Below, piece after piece: positions 1 through 8,166 of a DNA stretch of 48,835 nt (position 1 is the first letter of the stretch; each line of letters opens with the position of its first letter). Both the position numbers and the translations under genes were made by a program. The notes beneath the pieces are model-generated. The model worked only from the letters and a program-made list of their open reading frames with translations. It was not told the origin of the DNA and made no database searches. Location of the stretch: NCBI GenBank assembly GCA_944319945.1, contig CALUFN010000016.1, positions 1 to 48,835 on the forward strand, given 5' to 3'. This DNA comes from an uncultured Prevotella sp. (GTDB taxonomy: Bacteria > Bacteroidota > Bacteroidia > Bacteroidales > Bacteroidaceae).

Positions 1-350
1 TTGGCTTTGGGCAGGTCTTTCTGCATCAGTGCCTTCACCCACGCCGCCGGGATGATGTTGGGGCCGTTCTGCTCGCCCGTATGCAGCTTCACGCCCGTGC
101 GCCCCTCGATGTTTGCGCTTACCTGTTCGTAAGCCTTGAGAAGGCCTTCCGCGCCGAGATTGCGCGTGAAATAGACTATCGACTCGTTGCCCGTGCGCTG
201 CTCGTAAGGTACGTACTTGTTGCCGTCAGTGCCCGGCACAGGGTTTTCCCCTACTCCGGCTGCGCCGCCTGACTTCGCCATTCCGCAGTTTGAAAACATG
301 CAAAGACCGGCAAATGTCATCAATACAGGTTTAAGGATTTTAGTAATCAT
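1..350 (-). CDS. DUF362-type lipoprotein, N-terminal part (gene runs off the left edge)
   Basis: The reading frame starts at ATG 350 and stays open to base 1, giving about 116 residues. It begins with a signal peptide (MITKILKPVLMTFAGLCMF) followed by SNC, a plausible lipoprotein cysteine at residue 23, then a Gly/Ala-rich linker typical of exported Bacteroidales lipoproteins. The visible mature part contains SIVYFTRNLGAEGLLKAYEQ and GVKLHTGEQNGPN, which I recognise as the start of the DUF362 family. Members often carry ferredoxin-like 4Fe-4S clusters further on, but that region lies outside this window. A good promoter (TAACTTTG, 441-448) lies about 90 bases upstream. The family call rests on the N-terminal motif only. 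Confidence 0.75.
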   Translation of the reverse strand, partial: MITKILKPVLMTFAGLCMFSNCGMAKSGGAAGVGENPVPGTDGNKYVPYEQRTGNESIVYFTRNLGAEGLLKAYEQVSANIEGRTGVKLHTGEQNGPNIIPAAWVKALMQKDLPKA

Positions 351-440
351 AACGTCATTATATTTAAAGTTGTAACATTCACTGCCTGCGCTTGACGAGC
401 GGATCACATCAGTCCGTCGCGCTTACACAACTTCACAATG

Positions 441-448
441 CAAAGTTA
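441..448 (-). promoter_or_regulatory. Bacteroidota -7 box for the DUF362 gene
   Basis: The minus strand reads TAACTTTG, an exact match to TAnnTTTG, followed by C. A TTTC-containing stretch lies about 17 bases upstream at the usual -33 distance. The 22-nt array at 576-656 sits just upstream of this promoter. Confidence 0.65.
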
Positions 449-575
449 TAATAAATATTCCGAAATGTTTGTACACGGATTAATGCAAAAACTACCATTC
501 TTACATATTTTACTGCCGGCTACGGGCCGACGGCCGTCGTACCAGCGACAAACATTTGATAATCAGCCTATTAGC

Positions 576-656
576 AACAGGTATCCTTTTACCAAGCAAA
601 AGAATGCCTATTATGCGACGAAAGGTTACCTTTCACAGCGTAAAAGATAACCTTTC
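576..656. repeat. 22-nt dyad array R1 (4 units)
   Basis: Seven-base cores GGTATCC (580), GAATGCC (602), GGTTACC (624) and GATAACC (646) follow each other at exactly 22-nt steps, each flanked by A-rich left and T-rich right sides. The third and fourth units pair as ACGAAAGGTTA with TAACCTTTCGT. On the left is a flank, TGATAATCAGC (557-567), that recurs beside other arrays. It lies 38 bases after the cdsA stop and about 225 bases upstream of the DUF362 start. Confidence 0.9.
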
Positions 657-692
657 GTAATAGTCAGGCGATGAGCCATAATGCGATTTGTA

Positions 693-1544
693 TTAAAACA
701 GCGTAAGCGAATAAAGATAAATCACAGAAGCGGGCATGGCCATGAGCGAAGAGTCGAAGCGGTCGAGCATGCCTCCGTGCCCGGGCAGGATGTTTCCGCT
801 GTCCTTTATGCCGAGCGTGCGCTTAAAGAGAGACTCCACAAGGTCGCCCCATGTACCGAACACGACTACCACCAGCCCTAAGCCCATCCACTGCATGACG
901 GTAAGCCCCGTATCAACGCCCGTGCCACTCTCGTAACGCCCGATGAAAAACGCCACAATAAGCACAATGACGGCTCCGCCTATCGAGCCTTCCCAGCTCT
1001 TGCCGGGCGACACACGGGGAAACAGTTTATGCCGCCCCAGCAGCGAACCGGCGCAATAAGCTCCAGTGTCGTTAGCCCAAAGGAAGATGAATACGCACAG
1101 CGGAATAAGATAATTGAACACCACGCTTCCGTCTGCGGCGACGTTGAACGCCAACACGTTGATCGTAGAAAACGGCAACGCGATATACATCTGTCCGAGC
1201 ATGGTGTAAGCCAAGTCGTTGACGGCGTTCTCGGTCTTGGCGTAAAGCTCGCTTATGAACAAGTAAACTATCGTGAGCAGATAAGGAATGAACACTGCCG
1301 CAGTAGGCACCAGTCCGCTACAGAACCCGCCAACGGCGAGAAAGAAGTAAACACCTGCCACGGTGCTGATAAATCGGTTGACCTGCACTCCCTTCACGTT
1401 ATTCACAAGTCCGCAATATTCCCAAATGCTGAGACCAGTGACCAAAGCGAACAAAAACTCCATTGCCGCCGGCTCCATGAAACAGACTACGATGGCGGCC
1501 ACGAAGAACACTCCCGTAATGCTTCTTACAATAAGGTTTTTCAT
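693..1544 (-). CDS. cdsA: Phosphatidate cytidylyltransferase
   Basis: CdsA makes CDP-diacylglycerol from phosphatidic acid and CTP in the inner membrane, the branch point for phosphatidylethanolamine and cardiolipin synthesis. The 283-residue protein is almost wholly hydrophobic with about eight membrane segments. Near the C-terminus it carries the family signature KDSGNILPGHGGMLDRFDS, including the DRFD metal/CTP-binding aspartates. Length is normal for the family. It is last in the rsfS-ftsH-cdsA series, 116 bases after ftsH, with a strong intercistronic hairpin (1581-1651) in that gap, so cdsA may be expressed at a different level from ftsH. The 22-nt array R1 begins 38 bases after its stop. 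Confidence 0.95.
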   Translation of the reverse strand: MKNLIVRSITGVFFVAAIVVCFMEPAAMEFLFALVTGLSIWEYCGLVNNVKGVQVNRFISTVAGVYFFLAVGGFCSGLVPTAAVFIPYLLTIVYLFISELYAKTENAVNDLAYTMLGQMYIALPFSTINVLAFNVAADGSVVFNYLIPLCVFIFLWANDTGAYCAGSLLGRHKLFPRVSPGKSWEGSIGGAVIVLIVAFFIGRYESGTGVDTGLTVMQWMGLGLVVVVFGTWGDLVESLFKRTLGIKDSGNILPGHGGMLDRFDSSLMAMPASVIYLYSLTLF

Positions 1545-1580
1545 AATGTTTTCCGGTTATGAGATTATAAAATTACGGTC

Positions 1581-1651
1581 ATGCGGCCTTACGGTTACAT
1601 ATCGTCCACGGCGTCTTTTTACCGTAAGACCGCACAACCGTAAGTCCGCAT
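1581..1651 (-). repeat. Intercistronic hairpin between ftsH and cdsA
   Basis: ATGCGGCCTTACGGTT (1581-1596) pairs with AACCGTAAGTCCGCAT (1636-1651), 15 of 16 positions. There is no T-run directly after it in the direction of transcription, so an mRNA-stability or attenuating structure is as likely as a full terminator. Bases 1555-1600 resemble 37351-37390 upstream of the MFS gene (shared GGTTATGAG, TTATA, ATGCGG and ACGGTT blocks), so the arm seems to be a repeated sequence. Confidence 0.6.
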
Positions 1652-1660
1652 CACCTTATA

Positions 1661-3670
1661 TCAACGTTTCTCGTCGCCCGTGCTCACGCCGGCCTTTTCG
1701 GCTCCGCCGTCAGGCTCGGTACTGCCCTCGTCGCCGGATAGGCTTGCCTGTGGGCCGCCCTTCTCGGTCTCCATTATCTCCTCCGAGCGGCTTACCCACG
1801 GACGCTTGCCGAATATCTTCTCAACATCTTCGGCGAATATCACTTCACGCTCAAGCAGCAGTTCGGCCAACTTGTTGTGCCCTTCCTTATGTTCGAGCAG
1901 CAACGTCTTAGCCCGGCCGTACTGTTCGTTAATCATCTTGAGCACCTCGTCGTCCATTATCTTGGCCGTTGTCTCCGAATACGGCTTTTGGAAATTATAT
2001 TCATTGTTGTTATAATAGCAGATATTTGGCAGCTTGTCGCTCATTCCGGCATACGCTATCATGCCGTAGGCGCTCTTCGTCACACGCTCAAGGTCGTTCA
2101 TCGCTCCGGTTGAGACATGGCCGGTGAACAGCTCCTCGGCCGCGCGTCCGCCGAGCGTTGCGCACATCTCGTCGAGCATTTCCTCCTTAGTCGTTATCTG
2201 ACGCTCCTCGGGCATGTACCATGCGGCACCGAGCGCTCGTCCGCGCGGCACTATCGACACCTTAACCAGCGGGTTGGCGTGCTCCAAGAACCATGATATC
2301 GTGGCATGTCCGGCCTCGTGCAAGGCTATCGTGCGGCGTTCGCCCTCGGTCATCACCTTAGTTTTCTTCTCCAGTCCGCCGATGATTCGGTCTACTGCGT
2401 CAAGGAAATCCTGCTTGCCCACGTGGGTCTTGTCATGGCGCGCGGCTATGAGCGCAGCCTCGTTGCACACGTTGGCGATGTCCGCTCCCGAGAATCCCGG
2501 AGTCTGGCGGGCCAGCATATCCACGTCAACGGTATCGTCGATCTTCACCGGTTTGAGGTGAACCTCAAATATTTCCTTGCGCTCGTTCAGGTCGGGCAGG
2601 TCTACGTTGATCTGCCTGTCGAAACGTCCCGCACGCAGAAGGGCCGAGTCAAGCATGTCGGCACGGTTGGTAGCGGCAAGTATTATCACGCCGCTGTTCG
2701 TGCCGAAGCCGTCCATTTCCGTCAGCAGGGCGTTCAGTGTGTTCTCCCGTTCGTCATTCCCACCCATGGCCGGATTCTTGCTTCGGGCGCGGCCTACGGC
2801 GTCAATCTCGTCGATAAAGATTATGCACGGCGCCTTCTCTTTTGCCTGGCGGAACAGGTCGCGCACACGGCTTGCGCCCACGCCTACGAACATCTCTACG
2901 AAATCGGATCCGCTCATAGAGAAGAACGGCACGCCGGCCTCACCTGCCACGGCCTTCGCCAGCAGCGTCTTACCCGTACCCGGAGGGCCTACGAGGAGCG
3001 CACCCTTAGGTATCTTGCCGCCCAAATCTGTGTATTTCTTCGGGTTCTTCAGAAACTCCACAATCTCCTGCACCTCCTGTTTTGCGCCTGCCTGCCCGGC
3101 TACGTCCTTGAAGGTAATGTTGATATCAGCCCCTTTCTCGTACATCTTGGCCTTGCTCTTGCCTACGTTGAACACTCCGCCGGAGCCCGAGCCGCCTCCG
3201 CCCATTCGCCGCATCAGGTACAACCACAAGAATACGAAAAGCAGGATGGGGCCGAAGCTCAGCAAGATGTTGAACAGGTCGTTACCACGCTTATTCTCAT
3301 AGTTAAGCTCGCCCTTGAATTTTCCGGCTTTCTTTTCAGCCTCAACGAAGGTCTCCACCTTGTCGACGCTGCCGAACTCGGTCGTAACATACGGGTTGTT
3401 GCCGGTGTTCTTAGCTCCCTGCTTAAACACGTCGCGTATATTTTTCGGGTTCACATACATCTTCAGGGTGCTCTCGTCCTTGTTGATTACGATCTTTGAG
3501 GCGTAACCCTTATTCACGAAAGTCTTAAACTCGTCATAAGAAACCTTCTTGCTGGCGCTGCCCACGGCGTCGCCGCCGAGCAGATACATCGCGATAAGGC
3601 CGAAAAGCACGAGCATGTAGATCCAGTTCATGCTGAACTTCGGCCTCTTATTGTTTTTATCTTGTTCCAT
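1661..3670 (-). CDS. ftsH: ATP-dependent zinc metalloprotease FtsH
   Basis: FtsH is the membrane-anchored AAA+ protease that degrades misfolded and short-lived membrane and cytosolic proteins as a hexamer. The chosen start MEQDKNN (ATG 3670) gives 669 residues; ATG 3679 three codons upstream is also possible. Order of parts: short cytoplasmic tail, first membrane segment at about 17-31, a periplasmic domain, a second segment at about 135-153, a Gly-rich linker, Walker A GPPGTGKT (about 228-235), Walker [10 protein letters not shown], the second region of homology, then the zinc protease motif HEAGH and an acidic, Gly-rich C-terminus. All catalytic motifs are intact. It lies 54 bases after rsfS, with hairpin 3688-3709 in the gap. 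Confidence 0.97.
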   Translation of the reverse strand: MEQDKNNKRPKFSMNWIYMLVLFGLIAMYLLGGDAVGSASKKVSYDEFKTFVNKGYASKIVINKDESTLKMYVNPKNIRDVFKQGAKNTGNNPYVTTEFGSVDKVETFVEAEKKAGKFKGELNYENKRGNDLFNILLSFGPILLFVFLWLYLMRRMGGGGSGSGGVFNVGKSKAKMYEKGADINITFKDVAGQAGAKQEVQEIVEFLKNPKKYTDLGGKIPKGALLVGPPGTGKTLLAKAVAGEAGVPFFSMSGSDFVEMFVGVGASRVRDLFRQAKEKAPCIIFIDEIDAVGRARSKNPAMGGNDERENTLNALLTEMDGFGTNSGVIILAATNRADMLDSALLRAGRFDRQINVDLPDLNERKEIFEVHLKPVKIDDTVDVDMLARQTPGFSGADIANVCNEAALIAARHDKTHVGKQDFLDAVDRIIGGLEKKTKVMTEGERRTIALHEAGHATISWFLEHANPLVKVSIVPRGRALGAAWYMPEERQITTKEEMLDEMCATLGGRAAEELFTGHVSTGAMNDLERVTKSAYGMIAYAGMSDKLPNICYYNNNEYNFQKPYSETTAKIMDDEVLKMINEQYGRAKTLLLEHKEGHNKLAELLLEREVIFAEDVEKIFGKRPWVSRSEEIMETEKGGPQASLSGDEGSTEPDGGAEKAGVSTGDEKR

Positions 3671-3687
3671 ATTAATCATTGAATTTC

Positions 3688-3709
3688 GCCGTAAGGAAGC
3701 CCTTACGGC
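3688..3709 (-). repeat. Short hairpin between rsfS and ftsH
   Basis: GCCGTAAGG and CCTTACGGC form a perfect 9-bp stem around a 4-nt loop. It lies just upstream of the ftsH start, has no T-run, and is probably an mRNA processing or stability element. Its CCGTAAGG motif is shared with the hairpin at 1581-1651. Confidence 0.6.
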
Positions 3710-3733
3710 AATGCCGTGCCATTGTAAAACGAA

Positions 3734-4093
3734 TCAGTCTACGTCGGGAATCCTCGTCAACTTGGCGTCTTCCCAAAGGTTTTCAAGATTATAATATTCC
3801 CTCGTCTCGGGCAGAAATATGTGCACCATGACGTCGGTATAGTCCATAGCCACCCAATGCGCATGGCCGAGACCTACCACGTGTACGGGCTTCTCACCCG
3901 CTTCCACCCTCGCAGTTTCCTCCACCGAATCAGTGATAGCCTCCACCTGCGAAGGTGAGTTGCCTTGACATATTACGAAATAATGACATACAGTGCCCTC
4001 TATCCCGCTCAGGTCGGCGATGATTATGTTAGAGCCTTTCTTTTCTTGAATACCTTTTGTTATCGTCTCAACTAATTTTTTTACTTGTTCCAT
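3734..4093 (-). CDS. rsfS: Ribosome silencing factor RsfS (Iojap family)
   Basis: RsfS binds protein uL14 on the large ribosomal subunit and blocks subunit joining during starvation. The 119-residue protein has the compact DUF143/Iojap fold: an N-terminal helix, then DLSGIEGTVCHYFVICQGNS, VEAGEKPVHVVGLGHAHWV and a C-terminal MVHIFLPETREYYNLENLW, all hallmark family strings. Length is typical. It is the first annotated gene of the rsfS-ftsH-cdsA series; a promoter lies at 4258-4265 and a possible leader ORF overlaps its start codon by one base. Confidence 0.95.
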   Translation of the reverse strand: MEQVKKLVETITKGIQEKKGSNIIIADLSGIEGTVCHYFVICQGNSPSQVEAITDSVEETARVEAGEKPVHVVGLGHAHWVAMDYTDVMVHIFLPETREYYNLENLWEDAKLTRIPDVD

Positions 4094-4230
4094 TAAGAAA
4101 ATAAAGTATTGTTAACGTAAAAACAGCGACGCAAACCTGCAAGCGTAATGCCGTGACTACAGCCCGGGGCGAGCGTCGTTTGCCATGCAAGGACCATGCC
4201 GGCGAGCGCAACGAAAACTTGTTTCATCAT
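4093..4230 (-). CDS. Possible 45-codon leader ORF coupled to rsfS
   Basis: Inside the leader between the promoter at 4258 and rsfS, an ATG at 4230 opens a frame of 45 codons that ends in TAA sharing its last A with the rsfS ATG (TAATG), an arrangement typical of translational coupling. The peptide starts MMKQVFVALAGMVLAW, looks like a weak signal peptide and has no recognised homology. An open frame this short can arise by chance (roughly one in ten), so this is a candidate only. Confidence 0.3.
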   Translation of the reverse strand: MMKQVFVALAGMVLAWQTTLAPGCSHGITLAGLRRCFYVNNTLFS

Positions 4231-4257
4231 CCGTGCAAGCACAGCCTTAATCTCTTG

Positions 4258-4265
4258 CAAAGGTA
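4258..4265 (-). promoter_or_regulatory. Bacteroidota promoter for rsfS-ftsH-cdsA
   Basis: The minus strand reads TACCTTTG followed by C, with TTG about 21 bases upstream as -33 element. It implies a leader of roughly 160 bases before rsfS. Confidence 0.65.
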
Positions 4266-4359
4266 CATTGATTTATTGTAAAACAATGATAAAGGTAGAT
4301 TATTTTGAGATTTTTTAGAAAAAAGTCGACAAAAATGTTGTCAGTTCAAAAAAAATGCG

Positions 4360-4367
4360 TACCTTTG
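4360..4367 (+). promoter_or_regulatory. Bacteroidota promoter for tRNA-Gln
   Basis: TACCTTTG followed by C, with TTG about 22 bases upstream. It ends 38 bases before the tRNA. Confidence 0.65.
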
Positions 4368-4405
4368 CACTCGCAAAACAGAAGCAAACAGCTCTCAAAA
4401 AGCAT

Positions 4406-4476
4406 TGGGATATGGTGTAATGGTAACACTACAGATTCTGGTCCTGTCATTCCTGGTTCGAATCCGGGTATCCCAA
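4406..4476 (+). tRNA. tRNA-Gln (anticodon CTG)
   Basis: The acceptor arms TGGGATA and TATCCCA pair over 7 bp. The D stem is GTGT/ACAC. The anticodon loop TTCTGGT gives CTG, and the T arm is CCTGG-TTCGAAT-CCGGG. CCA is not encoded. The anticodon stem pairs four of five positions, with an A-C at its loop end; the overall sequence resembles bacterial tRNA-Gln. A rho-independent terminator follows at once. Confidence 0.85.
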
Positions 4477-4484
4477 CAAAGATT

Positions 4485-4523
4485 AAGAAGCTATGACTCA
4501 AACAGTCATAGCTTCTTTTTTTA
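4485..4523 (+). terminator. Intrinsic terminator of tRNA-Gln
   Basis: AAGAAGCTATGACT and AGTCATAGCTTCTT form a perfect 14-bp stem with a 5-base loop, followed by six or more T. It starts 8 bases after the tRNA. Confidence 0.9.
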
Positions 4524-4638
4524 TTGCCGTTTGCAGGCCAACAGGCTGCCCGTTGGCAGCCACCGCCGCAACACCTCGGCACCACCACAGACGCACTCGC
4601 CCACCAAAAAGCGTTGCAGCGGAGTCAGCAGGCAATGC

Positions 4639-4719
4639 AAAAGGTAACCTTTCACGCTGTAAAAGGTTACCTCTCATCATACAAAAGGCATCCTTTTACA
4701 CGATAAAAAGCCACCTTTC
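4639..4719. repeat. 22-nt dyad array R2 (4 units)
   Basis: Cores GGTAACC (4643), GGTTACC (4665), GGCATCC (4687) and AGCCACC (4709) stand exactly 22 nt apart. The first two units are mutual reverse complements (AAAGGTAACCTTT, AAAAGGTTACCT). The right flank (4735-4760) contains, on the minus strand, CGTAACTC and CAGTCAGC, weakly like the flank seen at R5 and R7. It lies about 285 bases upstream of the CoA-disulfide reductase gene. Confidence 0.9.
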
Positions 4720-4885
4720 AGAACGCGTCGGGCAACAAGCTGACTGACAACGAGTTACGTATTACACTTCGTGCAACGGCCGCACAGGGCCGCCGAGCCT
4801 TCCTTTTTTGTCTGAATAATCATTAATTTTTCGGAAAAAAGCGGCTTTTACACCGATAAAATTTCATTTTTCGGATACTATTTGC

Positions 4886-4893
4886 TTACTTTG
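4886..4893 (+). promoter_or_regulatory. Probable -7 box for the CoA-disulfide reductase gene
   Basis: TTACTTTG followed by C is one base from TAnnTTTG, with TTTTCGG upstream in the -33 area. It lies about 110 bases before the chosen start. Confidence 0.4.
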
Positions 4894-5004
4894 CAGATAG
4901 ATGACATGCAATAAAGGCACGAAAAAGCGACCGGAAGCAACAATCGGTCACCAGCCTTTATGATAAGGTATCTAAACGTAACCGTTAAAAAACACAAGGA
5001 CAAA

Positions 5005-7455
5005 ATGAAAATAATAGTAGTAGGAGGCGTTGCCGGAGGAGCTACGGCCGCAGCCCGCATGCGAAGGAACACCGAACATGCGGAAATAATATTGGTAGAG
5101 AAAGGTTCGTACATTTCATACGCTAACTGCGGCTTACCTTATTATATAGGGGGCGTGATAACCGAGCGCGACCGCCTCTTCGTGCAGACACCCGAGGCTT
5201 TCGGCCGGCGGTTTGACATCGACGTGCGCATAAACTCAGAGGTGACGGCTATCAACGCGGCCGAAAAGACCGTAAGCATACGCACGGCCGGCGGCAAGGA
5301 ATACACCGAAACCTACGACAAGCTGTTGCTGTCGCCCGGTGCTTCGCCCGTGCGTCCGCCCCTGCCCGGCATCGACGGGCGGCGGATATTCACCCTGCGC
5401 AACGTTGACGACACAGACAATATAAAGTCGTTCGTGCAAAAGAGCAAAGCCAAGCGCGCCGCCATCATCGGCGGAGGATTCATCGGCCTGGAGATGGCCG
5501 AAAACCTCGCTCACGCAGGACTGGAAGTGTCGGTAATCGAAATGGCCGACCAAGTGATGGGGCCGATAGACTTCTCGATGGCGGCACTGGTGCACGCCCA
5601 CTTAGCGCAAAACGGCGTAAGGCTGTATTTGCAGAAAGCCGTTGAGAAGTTTAAGGACAAGGGCGGCACAGTGGAAGTGTGCCTAAGCTCGGGCGAAATC
5701 CTTAACGTCGACATGGTGATACTGTCCATCGGCGTGCGCCCGGAGACAAAGCTCGCCCAAGACGCTGGGCTGAAGATAGGCGAAGCGCGCGGCATCTACG
5801 TAAACGAATACCTGCAGACGTCTGACAAGAACATTTACGCCGTGGGCGACGCGATAGAATACCCCAACCCAGTAACACGCAAGCCGTGGCTGTGCTACTT
5901 GGCCGGACCGGCCAACAGGCAGGCGCGCATCGTGGCCGACAACATCGTGTTCGGCAACAAGACCAAGTACGAAGGTTCTATAGGCACGTCGGTCGCAAAA
6001 GTGTTCGACCTGACCGTGGCATCTACCGGAATGCCGGCCAAGAGACTTAAGCAAATGGGCATACCCTGCCTTTCGGCCACGATACACCCGTCGTCGCACG
6101 CCGGATATTACCCCGGAGCGTCGCAAATGTCTATCAAGATAACTTTCGCGCCCGACGGCGGACGGCTGTACGGGGCGCAGATAGTAGGCAACGACGGGGT
6201 TGACAAGCGCATAGACGAGTTCGCCCAAGTGATCAAGCACGAAGGCACCGTGTACGACCTTACGCTCACCGAGCACGCCTACGCCCCTCCCTTCTCGTCG
6301 GCTAAAGACCCCGTGGCCATAGCCGGCTACGTGGCAGGCAACATCCTGAGCGGCAAGATGTTCCCCCTGTACTGGCGCGAACTGAGGCAGACCGACCTGA
6401 GCAAGGTGACACTCGTAGACGTCCGCACGCCCGACGAGTTTGCCCTCGGCGCCCTCGACGGCGCAATAAACGTGCCCTTAGACGACATGCGCGACAAGCT
6501 CAGGCTCATACCGAAAGACAAGCCCGTGTACATATATTGCGGAGTGGGACTCAGGGGATACCTCGCCTCAAACATACTGAAAGACAACGGATATAAAGAC
6601 GTGCGCAACCTGATAGGCGGACTCAAGACCTATAAGGCCGCCACGGCCCCCGTGCCCACTCCCGAAGCCTGCGCCAAGCCTCATCAGGCGGAGCCTGAAA
6701 GCGCGGCTGACACAGGCGACGGCGGTGCAGACGTGATAAAGATAGACGCCTGCGGACTGCAATGCCCCGGCCCGATAATGCGCCTCAAGCAGAGCATGGA
6801 GGGCGTAGAGGCTGGTAAGAGGCTGCAGATAACGGCCACGGACCCAGGATTCCAACGCGATGCGGAGTCGTGGTGCAAGCTCACGGGCAACAAGCTGATA
6901 AGCAAAAACTCGTCAGGCGGCACATATAACGTGGTAATAGAAAAACGAGGAGGCACGGCATGTCCTACCGCCGAAAAGCCACGAGGACGCGGCAAGACGC
7001 TGATACTGTTCAGCGACGACCTTGACAAGGCCCTCGCCACGTTCGTCCTTGCCAACGGAGCAGCCGCAACGGGCGAGAAAGTCACGATATTCTTCACCTT
7101 CTGGGGCCTCAACGTAATCAAGAAACGCCAAAAGCCGGCGGTCAGGAAAGACGTGTTCGGCAAGATGTTCGGCATGATGCTGCCCTCTGACTCATCACGG
7201 CTGAAACTGTCGAAGATGAACATGGCGGGCATCGGAGCCAAGATGATGCGCAAGGTGATGAGCGTAAAAGGCGTAGACTCGCTTGAGTCGCTCCGCCAGC
7301 AGGCCATCGACAACGGCGTGGAGTTCATCGCCTGCCAGATGTCAATGGACGTAATGGGCATACAACGCGAAGAACTCATCGACGGGGTGACCATAGGCGG
7401 CGTGGCCACTTACATGGAACGGGCCGACGAAGCCAACGTAAACCTATTCATCTAA
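5005..7455 (+). CDS. CoA-disulfide reductase / rhodanese / TusA / DsrE four-domain fusion
   Basis: A flavoprotein of 816 residues predicted to reduce CoA disulfide or CoA/protein persulfides with NAD(P)H and to pass sulfane sulfur through its own relay domains. The N-terminal part has the FAD motif VGGVAGG and the active-site SYANCGLPYY with Cys42, matching CoA-disulfide reductase rather than a CxxC enzyme; an NAD motif IIGGGFIGLE follows, then the dimerisation domain. A rhodanese domain has the loop CGVGLR (Cys about 512). A TusA/SirA domain has CGLQCPGP (Cys about 587). A DsrE-like domain starts near residue 662 (KTLILFSDDLDKA). The start MKIIVVGG is chosen over a frame beginning at 4960 because the Rossmann strand begins there. 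It is a single-gene unit with a bidirectional terminator after it. Confidence 0.92.
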   Translation: MKIIVVGGVAGGATAAARMRRNTEHAEIILVEKGSYISYANCGLPYYIGGVITERDRLFVQTPEAFGRRFDIDVRINSEVTAINAAEKTVSIRTAGGKEYTETYDKLLLSPGASPVRPPLPGIDGRRIFTLRNVDDTDNIKSFVQKSKAKRAAIIGGGFIGLEMAENLAHAGLEVSVIEMADQVMGPIDFSMAALVHAHLAQNGVRLYLQKAVEKFKDKGGTVEVCLSSGEILNVDMVILSIGVRPETKLAQDAGLKIGEARGIYVNEYLQTSDKNIYAVGDAIEYPNPVTRKPWLCYLAGPANRQARIVADNIVFGNKTKYEGSIGTSVAKVFDLTVASTGMPAKRLKQMGIPCLSATIHPSSHAGYYPGASQMSIKITFAPDGGRLYGAQIVGNDGVDKRIDEFAQVIKHEGTVYDLTLTEHAYAPPFSSAKDPVAIAGYVAGNILSGKMFPLYWRELRQTDLSKVTLVDVRTPDEFALGALDGAINVPLDDMRDKLRLIPKDKPVYIYCGVGLRGYLASNILKDNGYKDVRNLIGGLKTYKAATAPVPTPEACAKPHQAEPESAADTGDGGADVIKIDACGLQCPGPIMRLKQSMEGVEAGKRLQITATDPGFQRDAESWCKLTGNKLISKNSSGGTYNVVIEKRGGTACPTAEKPRGRGKTLILFSDDLDKALATFVLANGAAATGEKVTIFFTFWGLNVIKKRQKPAVRKDVFGKMFGMMLPSDSSRLKLSKMNMAGIGAKMMRKVMSVKGVDSLESLRQQAIDNGVEFIACQMSMDVMGIQREELIDGVTIGGVATYMERADEANVNLFI

Positions 7456-7487
7456 TCCGCATTCGGAAGTAATAACAAAGAAAAATA

Positions 7488-7533
7488 GCCGGCGGCAATG
7501 CCTCATCCTTACGGGTAAGACATTGCCGCCGGC
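7488..7533. terminator. Bidirectional terminator between the CoA-disulfide reductase gene and lutC
   Basis: GCCGGCGGCAATG (7488-7500) pairs perfectly with CATTGCCGCCGGC (7521-7533). It sits between two convergent genes and is flanked by A-rich sequence on the left and CTGTTAT on the right. Confidence 0.8.
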
Positions 7534-7575
7534 CTGTTATCAAGCGGCCTACGCACGGCCGCCGACAGTCAGGCG

Positions 7576-8166
7576 TCACTCCGTCAGGACCACCGTCACA
7601 CCTCGGGCGGCCTGCGCACCCATGACAAGAGCCTGGGCGATATCGGCCGTCTTAGACGGACCTGAGATGAAAGTGCCGTATCCGTAATCGGTAAAACTTA
7701 TCCTGCGGTAAGCCTCGTGCATGTTGCTTACAATGTCTTTACGGCTCAACAGTATGACCAAATATTCCGAAATGAAGCACACGGCACGCTCCTTCATCGT
7801 CTGAGGAATCCACACGCAGCCGTTTTCGGCCACGCCTACGGTACCCCTTACTATGCCTACGTCTGTGCCGTTAAGGTCACGGGCTTCGGCCACAGTGTCG
7901 GGATTGAGCTGCGCTATGGTGATTTCGGGCTGGTTGCTCGCAAAGACTTTCGCTTCGGGATAAATGCTTCTTATAAGCTCGTTTACGTCGTCGGCAGTGC
8001 CGAGAGCGGCCACCCTGCCGCCTACGGACTCGCTCATGTCGACGAATCGGGCCACTACGTCGTCATACCTGACGCCTTGCAGCGCATCGAGGTCGGGCAT
8101 GTCGTAAAGCCCTTCCACCTTCATGTTGCGCCTGTATCTTGACAATATCTCTTCCTTAGTACTCAT
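7576..8166 (-). CDS. lutC: Lactate utilisation protein C (LUD domain)
   Basis: LutC is the third part of the LutABC complex, which oxidises L-lactate to pyruvate through iron-sulfur clusters. The 196-residue protein is a stand-alone LUD domain; the strings GTVGVAENGCVWIP, ISEYLVILLSRKDIVSNMHE and FISGPSKTADIAQALVMGAQ are family hallmarks. Its ATG overlaps the lutB stop (8163-8166), so it is co-translated in the lutA-lutB-lutC operon. It is the last gene before the bidirectional terminator. Confidence 0.93.
   Translation of the reverse strand: MSTKEEILSRYRRNMKVEGLYDMPDLDALQGVRYDDVVARFVDMSESVGGRVAALGTADDVNELIRSIYPEAKVFASNQPEITIAQLNPDTVAEARDLNGTDVGIVRGTVGVAENGCVWIPQTMKERAVCFISEYLVILLSRKDIVSNMHEAYRRISFTDYGYGTFISGPSKTADIAQALVMGAQAARGVTVVLTE

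Larger units (their letters stand above)
351..692. other. Gene-free interval between cdsA and the DUF362 gene
   Basis: These 342 bases hold the DUF362 promoter and array R1. Short open frames here translate the 22-nt units and are not considered genes. Nothing else recognisable was seen. Confidence 0.7.
4094..5004. other. Long intergenic interval with tRNA-Gln and array R2
   Basis: Besides the leader ORF, two promoters, tRNA-Gln, its terminator and array R2, this interval ends with an AT-rich promoter region for the gene at 5005. Open frames at 4305-4747 are translations of the tRNA and the array and are not accepted as genes. Confidence 0.7.

Noticed and set aside
2306-3499. 397-codon open frame opposite ftsH
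   Set aside because: Shadow frame with no recognisable features; ftsH is complete.
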